A DNA stretch of 64,000 nucleotides from Stomorhina lunata (GCA_933228675.1 OW121743.1:12133871-12197870), one strand, 5' to 3'. Shown: positions 33,011 to 45,343, numbered from the stretch's first letter. Notes: generated by a model not told the origin, from the sequence alone. Program-made: numbers and translations.

Positions 33011-33719
33011 TTTAAAATATGACCAGTTTATTCAATTTGAGATCCGTGGTCGGAAGATGGGAAATATTATTGACCAGCGATAAACAACACGGCGGAAGCA
33101 AATATAAATACACCTAATATATTCAAGGTTTGGAGGTAAAAAGGTAGCAAGTATCATTTAGATACATTCACTAGATTGTGAAGCTTCTGGTATGCTTGTT
33201 AAATCAGAGATTCGTTCTTTTCTATGTGTTACATGCATCGGCAGAAACTTATAATACCATTACCATCTGTAGTGGTATAAGAAAATATACTGGATTGAAA
33301 TTTTTTGATATGGCAACTTTATTGATAATAATTGCGCCTTAAGGTATGCCAGATATTATTAACACTGTGAAACGAGTAAAAAAACATGAAAACAAAATTA
33401 AAGTTGACGTTTCTTGAACATTTTATTTATTATTATATGTTTCAAAGATTAAATATTTTCCAGGCTTGATCAGGGCCAACAGTAGAGAATGCAGAGACAT
33501 TGTTTGAAATATGCAGACTTTGATTAAAGCATCCAGTTCAATATAAACAAAATATCAGCCATGGTCCTAGCACCACTATATTGAGAGCTTTATTGCTGGA
33601 ATTATTTGGTTGTGTTAAAAGTCTGAATATATTAATTGTAGAAAGCTTCTCATTATGTTCCTCATTAGACACCATCAAAAAGAAGGGGGGGGGGGATACA
33701 AATATTAGATTTATAATTC
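33011..33719. other. intergenic spacer
   Basis: No gene recognised. A G-run (GGGGGGGGG) lies at about 33685. Confidence 0.45.
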
Positions 33720-34690
33720 CCCTAAGTTTATATACCCACCAATAAAAGGAATGGGGGCATACTAAGATTGTCATTTCGTTTGTAATTTCTATAAGGAAAT
33801 ATATTCTGAATCCTTATGAAATTTAAAGACGAATGAGCGATGTCCGTCTGTCTGTCTGTCTGGATGCCTGTCTGTCTGCTGAATGCACGATAGGGCCTAA
33901 ACGGAAAAAGTTAGGTCAACAAAATTAGACAAGAATATTCCTCGTTTCTTGGAAAATTTTGGTATAGAACTTGGGCTAAATCGGCTCAAAATTGAGCATA
34001 GCTCTTATATAAACTACCAAACAAAATAGGCGGTTTCTGTCTGTCTGTCCGTAAGTTGAAACCACGGTAGGGGTTAAACAAAAAGAGTTAGATCAACAAA
34101 ATTTGATAATAATGCTTCTGATTTCTTGAAAAAGTTTAGTATTAAAATTGGGCGAAATCGGTTTACATTTGATTATAGTACCCACATAACCCCGTCCCGG
34201 AAATTATTTTAATACTGATAAATTAAATCGAATTATAATGGACATATCAAATTTTATGGGAATCGATCCACATTTATCTCCCATATAAATACATCCTAGA
34301 ACCCCAGTTAAGTGCTATTGTATGTCCAATTATAGTAGCTGTTACGCTATAATTTGGTAGTGATCAAGTCAGACATCGTGTCAATTGTCAATTGTCAGAC
34401 AGCGTCTGAAATTTTAAAAGAATCGGTGGACATTTGACCATAGCTCCCATATAAATCCTTCCTCGGAAACCAGTTAAATGCTAATAAATATCAAGTTATA
34501 GTAGCTATGATGTTGGAATTTGATACTAATCAGTTTTTTATGACTATCTGAGAGTTTGTAAAATTTTGTGGGAATCGGTTTACATTTAACCATTGCTTTC
34601 ATATAAAAACCACTTCCGGAAAACACTAAAATGCCACGAAAGCCAGTTAAACGCTTATAAATTATAAATTATGATAGATATGGCCCCTTA
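33720..34690 (+). repeat. interspersed repeat family B (TATACCCACCA type)
   Basis: Begins TTATATACCCACCAATAAAA and GGAATGGGGGCATACTAAG, then has a (TCTG)n stretch at 33843-33880 and a second at 34037. Degenerate phrases of the kind AAATCGGTTTACATTTGA / CATAGCTCCCATATAAA recur about every 150-170 bp. The layout is typical of a very common non-coding fly repeat whose far end reads GGTGGGTATATAAGATTCGG (seen at 59022). Confidence 0.65.
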
Positions 34691-34994
34691 ATTTTGCAAA
34701 AAGAATTTTTACATAAATATCACCCAGTTTATAAAATTTTAAGATATCGAGTACCTACATTCAATACCGACTATCAAGCAAAATGGTGTACAAGCCAGGT
34801 TCCAAATCGCCGCATTCGATATCGAGCGAAATGTAAGATATTTCGAAAACATTTGTGTAACACACTTTTGAGATAATCTAAACTTTTTGGCAAAATAAAT
34901 AATTTTAAAACTCCCTAAGGTATGTTACACAATATTTATGTAATATACCTCGACCGATATCGAATGCTCGATTTTGTCCCAGTATGAAATGATA
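34691..34994. other. spacer left of palindrome
   Basis: No gene recognised. Confidence 0.4.
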
Positions 34995-36822
34995 ACACAG
35001 GGCAACAGCAAACATTTGATGTATCATGGCTACCTTAGTACAAAAATGGTAATATTTTTAAATTCTATGGATAGGTTTTTTTTTAATTTTTTTGTAAAAC
35101 TGCAATTTTTTTTAGACACTTTTTCACATAATTAATGATAACTCAGAAACTAATAATCGGATATTAATCAAATAAAATCAGAAAAATTAAGATTTACATA
35201 GCCTTTGATTCGTCTATATATCGCGTTTCAATCGGATCAATAGTATCAGAGTTATAAAAAAAAAATTTAAGAAAAAAAATATATTTTTTACATAAAAATG
35301 GCAAAAATTTTTGTTTTAAAAAAATCATGAAAAATAGAAAACGACAAAAAATGTTCAGATTCATTATTCTGCCGCAAAGCCACAAATAGCAACAAAACGA
35401 GATATCGACCATAAAAATCGATTGATTCTTTTCGAATTTATTCACAATTAAGTGAATTCAGTCATTTTCACAAAATTTTATATTTTTGCTTGGTTTTTCA
35501 AATGTGCGAAAAAACATAGATTTTAGAATTTCAAGGAGTGCCGATCGGTTTATTGTGAGATTTGGTAAGGAACTTTCACCCACAAAATTTTAGCCAAATT
35601 GGACAACGCTAACACGTGTCGCCCAGGTCCTAAAGCTGACAAATCAAGTTTATATCGGAAAAATTTTATAATTTTTAAGTTTTCGCAAAATTAATGCTAT
35701 TTATTCCCCCTTTTCCAAAAAAGTGGATCCTGGTCCTTAGGGCAAACACAATGAGAACCAGAATCCACTTTTTTGCAAAAGGGGGAATAAATAGCTTTTA
35801 TTTTGCAAAAACCGAAAATTTGTCAATTTTTTTCGATTTAAACGCTACTTTTCAGATTTGGGGCCTATGCGCTACGTGTTAACGTTGTCCAATTCGACTA
35901 AAATTTTGTGGGTAGAAGTTTCTCACCTTAGAGATTGGAAAATTTATTTTTTTCATACAAAAAACCCGCTATAATGCGTATATCAAGCAAAAAACTAAAA
36001 TTTTCTGAAAATGAGCGAATTCACTAAATTGTGAATAAATTCGAAAAAAATCAATCGATTTTTATGGTCGATAACTCATTTTGTTGCTATTATATATCGC
36101 TATGCGATAAAATAATAAATCTGGAAGTTTTTTGCCTTTTTCGATTTTTCATGATTTTTTTAAAACGAAAATTTTTGCCATTTTTACTTAAAAAATATAT
36201 TTTTTTCTTAAGTTTTTTATTATAACTCCGATACTATTGATCCGATGGAAACGCGATATATAGACGAATTGAAGGCTATGTCAATCTTAATTTTTCTGAT
36301 TTTATTTTAATATATAAAAAACTAAAATTTTCTGAAAATGAGCGAATTCACTAAATTGTGAATAAATTCGAAAAAAATCAATCGATTTTTATGGTCGATA
36401 ACTCATTTTGTTGCTATTATATATCGCTATGCGATAAAATAATAAATCTGGAAGTTTTTTGCCTTTTTCGATTTTTCATGATTTTTTTAAAACGAAAATT
36501 TTCGCAATTTTTACTTAAAAAATATATTTTTTTCTTAAGTTTTTTATTATAACTCCGATACTATTGAGCCGATTGAAACGCGATATATAGACGAATTGAA
36601 GGCTATGTCAATCTTAATTTTTCTGATTTTATTTTAATAATATCGGACTAGTAGTTCTTGAGTTATTGAAGAAACGTCTAGAAAAAATTGCAATTAAATT
36701 TTTTTTTTTTTTTAAATCTTGCCATAGAATTTAAAAATTTTACCATTTTTGTACTAAGGTAGCCATGATACATCAAATGTATTTAGTGGTTACTCGAGCA
36801 CATTTTTGCTGTTGCCCTGTGT
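34995..36822. mobile_element. long palindrome, foldback-like element
   Basis: The left half reads ACACAGGGCAACAGCAAACA at 34995, and its reverse complement closes the right half (GTTGCCCTGTGT ending 36822). The match can be followed inward: ATGTATCATGGCTACCTTAG; AATTCACTTAATTGTGAATA; TTGGACAACGCTAACACGT. At the centre GCTATTTATTCCCCCTTTT and GGGGGAATAAATAGC flank a loop of about 20-25 bases near 35735. The right arm is longer because ~327 bp is tandemly duplicated (35993 and 36320 copies). No coding capacity is seen. It resembles foldback or long-hairpin elements. Confidence 0.8.
35990..36650. repeat. 327-bp tandem duplication in palindrome right arm
   Basis: ACTAAAATTTTCTGAAAATG begins near 35995 and again near 36322. 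The copies are almost identical to the end TTGAAGGCTATGTCAATC, with a few differences such as GATCCGATGG versus GAGCCGATTG. Confidence 0.88.
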
Positions 36823-37800
36823 AATAGCTATGGTGATCAAATTATGAACAAAGAAGTTTTGTATGATTACTAGCCTGCAAAATTATGCGATAATCGGTCC
36901 ATTTTTACGCAAAGCTTCCATAAAATAACAGCAGTGCCGAAAATCTCTAAATGCCTTTAAATATTGAACGATATTCAAATTAAGTCCAAAGAATATATTT
37001 ACAATACAAAATAGCCTAGAGCTTTCATAAAACTTAGCCTTAGCCATTTTTCTGATTTTATTTTAATAATATCGGACTAGTAGTTCTTGAGTTATCATTA
37101 ATTATTTGAAGAAACGTCTTAAAAAAAAAAATTGCAATTAAAAAAAAATTTTTTAACTCCGATACTATTGATCCGTTCTTGAGTTATCATTAATTATTTG
37201 AAGAAACGTCTTAAAAAAAAAAATTGCAATTAAAAAAAAATTTTTTAACTCCGATACTATTGATCCGATTGAAACGCGATATATAGACGAATTGAAGGCT
37301 ATGTCAATCTTAATTTTTCTGATTTTATTTTAATAATATCGGACTAGTAGTTCTTGAGTTATTGAAGAAACGTCTAGAAAAAATTGCAATTAAAATTTTT
37401 TTTTTTTAAATCTTGCCATAGAATTTAAAAATTTTACCATTTTTGTACTAAGGTAGCCATGATACATCAAATGTATATAGTGGTTACTCGGGCACATTTT
37501 TGCTGTTGCCCTGTGTAATAGCTATGATGATCAAATTATGAACAAAGAAGTTTTTTATGATTACTAGCCGGCAAAATTATGCGATAATCGGTCCATTTTT
37601 ACGCAAAGCTTCCATAAAATAACACCAGTGCCGAAAATCTCTAAAGCAGCTTCTTCTGTTATCCTTGACTCCCAGTGGAGCATAGGGCCGCAGCTTAAAT
37701 GCCTTTAAATATTGAACGATATTTAAATTAAATCCAAAGAATATATTTACAATACAAAATAGCCTAGAGCTTTCATAAAACTTAGCCATTGTTAAAAAAA
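36620..37800. repeat. ~430-bp segmental duplication beside palindrome
   Basis: The block from TATCGGACTAGTAGTTCTTG to CTAGAGCTTTCATAAAACTT occurs at 36645-37040 and again at 37337-37790. The piece between copies (37040-37335) holds smaller duplications of the same palindrome sequence. The second block differs by a 54-bp insertion at 37646. Confidence 0.88.
37646..37699 (-). mobile_element. 50-bp dead-on-arrival retroposon tail with TAAA duplication
   Basis: Absent from the paralogous site (CTCTAAATGCC at about 36943) and present here as CTCTAAA, then the insert, then TAAATGCC. The insert contains TTCTTCTGTTATCCTTGACT and CCCAGTGGAGCATAGGG, the 3' end of the RTE-like element seen at 8575-8620 and 9968-10015. 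TAAA is duplicated at both sides (37642-37645 and 37696-37699). Confidence 0.85.
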
Positions 37801-37969
37801 GCTTCTCATAGTTTGAATTTTTTATATTTTTAAAAATATTACACCAAAAAAAATTTTAGGGAAAATTTAACAAATATTCCGAAAGGTCATTAAAATTCGA
37901 ACTTATTAAATACTGAGTAATAAAATAAAATGACTAAATTTAACATATTATTGCGAAATACAATTTGTT

Positions 37970-38591
37970 TTAAGACTTAATTATCAAAAACAATGAAAAT
38001 AAGCAAATAATATAGAAAGTATTCCAAGCTGAAGCATAAGCTGATGATGACGAAGAACTGTGGGAGCCTTGACGATTAGTACTCGAAGTGGAATAGCTAA
38101 ATGGTCCAGAGCTGCCCGGTTGTCCGGGCTGACCGGGCTGACCATACTGTCCAGGCTGACCATACTGTCCAGGTTGACCGCCATAACCACCCTGACCACC
38201 ACTGTACGTATAATGACGACCCTGATCATCGGTGACATTAACATGATAGCCACCATTACCACCAGCTCCCCCATAGGGTACACCATTAGCATCTACGCCA
38301 CCATAACCATAGCTATACTGTGTATTGCCATTCGATCCTGGGGGTCCAGATTGACTGCTAGAACTAGACCAGGAGCCAGTACTGCCACCGTTACCACCTC
38401 CCCAACCACCTTGACCTTGTGCTGAAATTAAAAAAAATAAAATAATTATAAGAAAATTAGCCAAAAATTGCTAAAAAAAAAAATTTAATTCAAAATTTAA
38501 TTTCAAAATTTTATTGCGTCTTACCTGAACTCATTAGAACGTGACTCAATACTATCAGAGCACCGGCTAAAATAAATTTAACTGACTTCAT
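37970..38591 (-). CDS. glycine-rich secreted protein with possible GPI tail
   Basis: Two exons on the minus strand: 38591-38525 and 38421-37970 (519 nt, 172 aa), GT-AG, intron phase 1. The first 22 residues form a signal peptide (MKSVKFILAGALIVLSHVLM). A serine/glycine-rich segment follows (GGWGGGNGG, SWSSSSSQSG). A central segment is reminiscent of cuticle or coat proteins (GGVDANGVPYGG, YHVNVTDDQGRHYTYSGG). Next come QYGQPGQYGQPGQPGQPG repeats, a Ser-rich stretch, and a C-terminal hydrophobic tail (TFYIICLFSLFLIIKS). A small-residue site (SSAYASA) before that tail fits a GPI-anchor signal, so the protein may be attached to the outer membrane face; this is inference. No named family matches. 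It could be a cuticular, chorion or antimicrobial glycine-rich protein. The frame is intact. Confidence 0.82.
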
Positions 38592-38619
38592 CTTGGCTTT
38601 TGTAGGGCTGTCCGGTAAC

Positions 38620-38654
38620 TAAGACGACTTGTTTCCCCATACAACAACTTTATA
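38620..38654 (-). promoter_or_regulatory. core promoter of the GPI-type glycine-rich gene
   Basis: TATAAAG on the minus strand begins at 38654, and a TTAGTT initiator-like motif lies about 34 bases downstream (A at 38620). The ATG is a further 29 bases on. Confidence 0.5.
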
Positions 38655-39304
38655 AACTTGACTCATATCCAAAATGTAAACAAACAGAGAGAAATGGTTA
38701 ATATAATTCTCTTTATTTGGTTTAAAGAGAATTTCTATATACTTTTTGGTTATATACATTTGTATTAGGGTGTTTACTCGAGTTATGTTTGCTCGATTAA
38801 TCGGAAAAATAAAATCGATTAATCGCTCGAGTAAAATAAAATGGCTAATTTCAAATAAAGATTTATTTGAGTAATTTTCCACGAGTAATCGAGTTACTCG
38901 AGTAAAATTATTTCAATAATTTTGTAAGTATTTTTTTTTTAATAAACCGAAAAAATTTGTCTCATGCTATAATTAAGGGTTCAAATGAAGACCATTTAAA
39001 TAAATTATCTACCATTCTATGGTCCATCTTAGGCAATAATTGATGGTTCTACTATACTTAATTTAAAGCAATAATCGAGGGTTTTAGTATAGTTAATTTT
39101 CCATCTATGAAATAATCGTGGATTTTAACATTATCAATTCTAAGCAATATTCGAGACTTGTAAATTACAACTTGTAGTATAGTCCATTGTGTGTATATAG
39201 TCCATTGTATGTATATAGTCCATAGTATATATATAGTCAATGTAATTTTAGATATAAATAGCCTAGTCTACCATAGACCTGTTGTGGTATCCAATGTATT
39301 CGCA

Positions 39305-39306
<2 letters not shown>

Positions 39307-39377
<71 letters not shown>
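39307..39377. repeat. (AT)n microsatellite
   Basis: About 36 uninterrupted AT dinucleotides directly abutting the 3' end of the minus-strand SINE at 39378. It most likely grew from that SINE's AT-rich tail. Confidence 0.95.
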
Positions 39378-39382
<5 letters not shown>

Positions 39383-39672
39383 CCCCGACAACATTCCAAT
39401 TGGAACAAGGGGTACTTCTCTCAGACAATGAGCTGCATCCGATTCTATTTTGAGACTCATTGAAAGGGACCTACGTTTTAACGCCGGCTCCGAACGGCAA
39501 ATGCATTAGTTAGAGAGGTTTTACATAGCCTAATACTCAATAACCAGTGGCTAGCTGAGTTATGAGGTGAACCGTCGCTTTTTGAAAATTTATTTTTTCA
39601 AGTGAGTCTGGCCAGGGATCGAACTTGGGCCTCTGGTATGCTAGGCAGATGACTAACCTGCTATACCACGGC
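39378..39672 (-). mobile_element. tRNA-derived SINE, copy 2 (most complete)
   Basis: On the minus strand it starts GCCGTGGTATAGCAGGTTAG, has the B-box AAGTTCGATCCCTGGCC, then a unique body (CACCTCATAACTCAGCTAGC, TGCCGTTCGGAGCCGGCG, TTGTTCCAATTGGAATGTTG) and ends GTCGGGGAATTA followed by the (AT)n tract. About 295 bp. Three copies in this window share the same head and body, so it is a true family. Confidence 0.85.
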
Positions 39673-40074
39673 ATTACAATAGTAATTTCTACTATTGTTT
39701 ATTTAAAGGTCCTAATGTAATCGTAGCTCCTGTTATAGATTAGTAGAAGGTACCATTGCAATCGTAAAACCTACTATAGTCCAATTGAAGTCTCCAATAT
39801 ATTCGTAGATACTATTATAGTTTAGTTGAAGATCCCTGTGTAATCGTAGGTCCTACTATAGTAACAGTACGTCCTACTATAGTTCAGTTAAAGGACGCAA
39901 TGTAATCTTAGATCCTACTTTAGTCCAGTTGATGATCCCATTGTAAACGTAGGTAAAAGGTAGTCGTAGAGCCTACTTATCTATTAAATAAAAAAATTTT
40001 TGTTAATAAAACGCTGTAATTTTATTTAAAAAAAATTGTTGTATTAAAAATCTATATATATAAAACTCTAACGT

Positions 40075-40114
40075 GACTGACTGACTGACTGACTGACTGA
40101 CTGACTGACTGACT
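40075..40114. repeat. (GACT)10 microsatellite near Helitron 5' end
   Basis: Ten perfect GACT units starting 24 bases inside the Helitron, followed by CATCATCGCACAGCCCAAAC. Confidence 0.95.
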
Positions 40115-40179
40115 CATCATCGCACAGCCCAAACGGCTAAAGCTAGAGAGCTGAAATTTTGACAGCGGGTACCTTTTTC

Positions 40180-43100
40180 AAAGTATAGATCCACTAAGAC
40201 GGGATTTTTGGAAATTCGGCCTCTAAGGGGGTAAAAAGGGGTAAAAAAGGGAAAAATTAGTAATGCTGTATCTCCGGAAGTAAACGTCATAGGCCCGAAA
40301 TTGAAATTGCGTTGGGATCAGCTGCAAAAATAAGTAGACACGTGTTTGGTACTTTTTAGCAGATGGGACAAATAGGGGGTAAAAAGGGTAAAAATGAAAT
40401 GTTGGTACTTTTTTAAACCCATGTGTATCTTTTGAACCAATCAACAGAGTAACAAAATTCAAAACGGAGCCGGTAAACAAGAAAAAAATATTAGACACGT
40501 GTTTGGTACTTTCTTGATTCAGGGTTCAAAAAGGGGGAAAAGCGGGGAAAAAAATTTAGGGTAGGTCCATTTTTTTTTTCTTTGTATTTGACTTGAACCA
40601 ATAAAGCTACCAATAAAGTTTATAGGGAGGTCGATTGCCCAGTACAAAATATTAAATACGTGTTTGGTACTTTTTTCAATTAAAAGGGTAAAAAAGGGAA
40701 AAATCGGTAACATTATATCTCCTTAACCAACAGCGATAGAAGCAAAAATTAAATTGGCTTGAGATTAGCACTAAAAATTAAGGGACACGTGTTCGGTACT
40801 TTTTTGAAAATCGGCCGCCTAGCGGGCAAAACAGGGTAGAAAAGGAAGAAATTAGTAACATCATATCTCCGAAACCAACATAGACAGAAACAAAGTTGAA
40901 ATTGGATTTGAATCGCCTAGAAAGATAAGGGGACACGTGTTTGGTACTTTTTTGAAAATGGCACTAATAAGGATAAAAAAGGGTAAAAACTATATTTTGG
41001 TACTTTTTTTAACCCATATGTATCTTTTGAACTAATAAACATAGAAACACATTTTATATCGCAACCGATAGATATTAAAAAAAACTAAATATGTATTTGG
41101 TACTTTTACGATTAATGGGGTACAAAAGGGTAAAAAAAGGGAAAATATTCAAGGATAGGTTTTTTGGTTTTTAGCCATGGATATCTTTAAGGCTAATGAA
41201 GCCAGAAGTATAATTTATTGACTGGTCGATGGACATTGAAAAAAATAAACTACGAGTTTGGTACTTTTTTTTAATTTTGGGGGTAAAAATCTGTAAAGTA
41301 TATCTTCTAAACCAAAACTGATAGAAACAAAAACTAAATTGGTCTGAGATCGGCACTTAAAACCAAGGGACACGTGTTCGGTACTTTTATGAAATTCAAC
41401 CTCCTAAAAGGTAAAACAGGGTAGAAAAGGGAGAAATCAGTAACATCATATCTCCGAAACCAATACAGATAGAAACAAAGTTGAAATTGGATTTAAATCG
41501 GCTAGAAAAATAAGGGGACACGTGTTTAGTACTTTTTTGAAAATGGCACCAATAAGGATACAAAAGGGTAAAAACTATATTTTGGTACTTTTTTTAACCC
41601 ATATGTATCTTTTGAACTAATAAACATAGAAACATATTTTATATCGCAACCGACAGATATTAAAAAAGAACTAAATACGTATTTGGTACTTTTGCGCTTA
41701 ATGGGGTACAAAAGGGTAAAAAAAGGGAATATATTCAAGGATAGGTTTTTTGCTTTTTAACCATGGATATCTTTTAGGCTAATGAAGTTAGAAGTATAAT
41801 TTATTGACTGGTAGATTTACATTGAAAAGAAATAAGCTACGTGTTTGGTACTTTTTTTAATTTTGGGGGTAAAAATCGGTAAAGTATATCTTCTAAACCA
41901 AAAGTGATAGAAACAAAAACTAAATTGGTCTGAGATTGGCACTTAAAATTAAGGAACACGTGTTCGGTACTTTTTTGAAGTTCAACCTCTTAGAAGGTAA
42001 AACAGGGTAAAAAAGGGAGAAATTAGTAACATCATATCTCCGAAACCAACATCGATGCAAACAAAGTTGAAATTGGATTTGAATCGGCTAGGAAAATAAG
42101 GAGACACGTGCTTGGTCCTTTTTTGGAAATGGCATTAATAAGGATAAAAAAGGGTAAAAACTATATTTTGGTACTTTTTTCAACTAATATGTATCTTCTG
42201 AACTAATAAACATAGAAACATAATTTATATCGCAACAGATAGATTTTAAAAAACAATTAAATACGTATTTGGTACTTTTGCGATTAATGGGGTACAAAAG
42301 GGTAAAAAAGGGAAAATATTTAAGGGTAGGTTTTTTGTTTTTAGCTATGGATATCTTTTAGGCTAATGAAGCCAGAAGAATAATTTATTGACTGGTCGAT
42401 TGACAAAGAAAAAATAAAATACATTTTTGGTACTTTTTTTTAATTTTGGGGGTAAAAATATATCTTCTAAATCAAAAGTGATAGAAACAAAAACTAAATT
42501 AGTCTGAGATCAGCACTAAAAATTAAGGGACACGTGTTCGGTACTTTTTTGAAATTCGACCTTTTAAAGGGTAAAACAGGGTAGAAAAGGGAGAAATTAG
42601 TAACATCATATCTCCGAAACTAACACCGATGCAAACGAAGTTTAAATTGCATTTGAATCGGATAAAAAAATAAATGGTCACGTATTTGGTACTATTTCAA
42701 AAATGGTACTAATAAGAATAAAAAGGGTAAAAACTATATTTTGGTACTTTTTTAACCCATATATATCTTTTGAACTAATAAACATAGAAACATAATTTAT
42801 ATCGCAACTGATAGGCATTAAAAAACTATTAAACACGTATTTGGTACTTTTTTTTACGAAAGGGTAAAAAAAGTTAAAATATTCAAGAGTAGGTTTTTTG
42901 CTTTTAAGCTAAGAATATCTTTTCGGCTAATGAAGCCAGAAGCATAATTTATTGGCTGGTAAATTGACACTGAAAAAAGTAAAATAAGTGTCTGTTTCTT
43001 TTTTAATTTTGGGGGTAAAAATCGGTAAAAATATATCTTCTTAACCAAAAGCGATAGAAACAAAAACTAAATCGGTCTGAAATCGGCACTTTTAATTAAG

Positions 43101-45340
43101 GGACATGTATTCGGTACTTTTTTTCTTTAATTCGGCCGTTTTGGGGTTAAAACAGGGAAAAAATGGGAAATATTAGTAACGTCATATCTCCGAAATTCAA
43201 AACGATAGGAATAGAGTTGAAATTTGCTTCGGATGGGCTGAAAAAAAAAACGAGAAACGTATTTGGTACTTTTTTGAATATGGTACTAATAAGGGTAAAA
43301 AAGGGCAAAAACTATGTTTTGGTACTTTTTTTGAACCCATACCTATCTTTTGAAATAACAAACATAGAGAAACAGTAATCGTCACAATTGATAAGTAACA
43401 AAGAATTATTAGACACGTATTTGGTACTTTTACGATAATTGAGGTAAAAAAGATAAAAACTGGGAAATATTCAAGGGTAGGTTTTTAACTAATGAAGCCA
43501 GAACTATCATTTACAGACGGGTGGATTCATATTGAAAAAGTATAAGACTTGTGCTGTTTAGTGGTTAAACAGAAACAGAAAATGGATAAATTAGTAACAT
43601 CATATCTTCGAAACTTACATCGTTAGAAACAAAGTTGAAATTGGATTTTATCATCTTGCAAAAAAAGGGGACACGAGTTTGGTACTTTTTTGGAAATGGA
43701 ACTAATAAGGGAGAAAAAGGGAAAAAACTATATTTTGGTACTTTATTAACCCTATAAGTTTCTCTTGAACTAATAAACATACATACTCAATTTACATCAC
43801 AATTGATAAGGACTAACAAAAATTAAGAAGGTGCTTCGCGCTTTTAAGATAAATGAGGCACAAAAGAGTAAAAACTATGAATATCATTTAAACAAATAAA
43901 GCCAGAAGTATAATTTACAGACAGATCTATTCACATTGCAGAAGTATAAGGCACGCGATTGATTCCTTTTTTTAATTTTTGGAGTAAAAAGGGGGAAAAA
44001 TTGGTAACGTAATATCTTCTAAATCAAAAGTGATAGAAACAAAGATTAAATTGGTCTATGATCAGCATTAAAAATTAAAGGACACGGGTTCGGTATTTTT
44101 TTTTTTTAATTTGGCCGCTTATGGTTAAAACAGGCTAGAAAATGAATAAATCATATAATCGGCTAGAAAATGAAAGGGACATGTGTTCTGTACTTTTTTT
44201 GAAAATGGCACTAACAAGGGCAAAAAGGGTAAAAACTATATTTTTGTACTTTTTTTTTAATCCATGCGTATCTTTTGAACTTATAAACATAAAGACTCAC
44301 TTTATGCCACAATCAATAAGTATTAACAAAATATTAAACATGTGCTTGGTACTTTTACGATAAATGGGGTTCCAAAATGTGAAAACGGGAAAATATTCAT
44401 TTAAGCTAATGAAGTCAGAAGTATAAATTAGAGATGTGTCAATCAAAGGTAAAAAAGGGAAAAATCGATGACATTATATCTTCTTAACCTAATGGATGGA
44501 AACAAACACTAAAATGGTCTAAGATCAGCCCTAAAAATTAAGGGACTTTTCAGTACTTTTTGCAAATTAAACAGTTTTGGGGTTAAAATAGGGTAGAAAA
44601 TAAAAACATTAGTAAAGTTATATCTCTGATACTAATATCGACAGAAAAAAAATTTAAATTGGATTTAGATCGAATAGAAAAATAAAAAGTCATGTTTTTA
44701 GTAGGTACTTTTCGTAAATGAGCTAAAAATAGGGAATAAAAAGGATAAAAACTAAATTTTGGTACTTTTTTGACCCATATATAATTTTTGAATCAATTAT
44801 TATAGAAACAAAATTTATATCGCAATCGAAAATAACAAAAACGGGTCAAAAATTTAAAGATAGGTTTTTTCCTTTTAAACTGTGCATGTTGTTTAAATCA
44901 ATAAAATAATAAATAAATCAATGATTTATGGACTGTTCTATTGACATTGAAGAAATATGTGACAGGTGTTTGGTATTTTTTTCAATTAACAAAAATGCAG
45001 TTAAGATCAGCAATAAAAATATTAGGACATGTATCCGGATTTTTTTTTAATTTGGCTGATCAGGGGTAAACAACGGGTAAAAAAAAGGAAACTTTTGTAA
45101 AATATTCAAAATCAAAAGCGACAAGAACAAGATTTAAATTGGGTTAGCAATAAAAATTGGGTCAGCTACAAAAATAAGGGAGCCGTGTGTAGTACTTTTT
45201 TGAAAATGTAGAGGGTAGGTACTTATTTTGTCCTATATGTATCTTAAGAACCAATAAGTATTTAATTTAATTTATATCGGAATTGATAAATAAGTGAAAA
45301 AGTTATTTTGGTAAATTTTGTAACTTTGTCAATTCAAATG
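40180..45340. repeat. ~590-bp tandem repeat inside the Helitron
   Basis: GACACGTGTTCGGTACTTTT recurs near 40783, 41368, 41957 and 42530, with weaker copies afterwards, giving a period of about 580-590 bp. Each unit contains several sub-repeats of the form TTTGGTACTTTTTT plus a G/A-rich AAAAAGGGTAAAAA, with ATATCTCCGAAACCAACA and AACATAGAAACATA between. The last 2 kb is progressively more diverged. Minus-strand frames of 60-90 codons here are repeat by-products. Confidence 0.85.
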
Positions 45341-45343
45341 GTG

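Larger units (their letters stand above)
39000..39960. repeat. degenerate ~60-bp tandem repeat
   Basis: Units built around TACTATAGTCCAGTTGAAG / CCCAATGTAATCGTAGGTCC recur on both sides of the SINE at 39378-39672, for example near 39730, 39790, 39850 and 39915, and more weakly near 39040-39240 (TATAGTCCATTGT). Copies are diverged. Confidence 0.6.

Noticed and set aside
39191..39463. Open frames full of Ile-Tyr repeats
   Set aside because: Translation of the (AT)n microsatellite.
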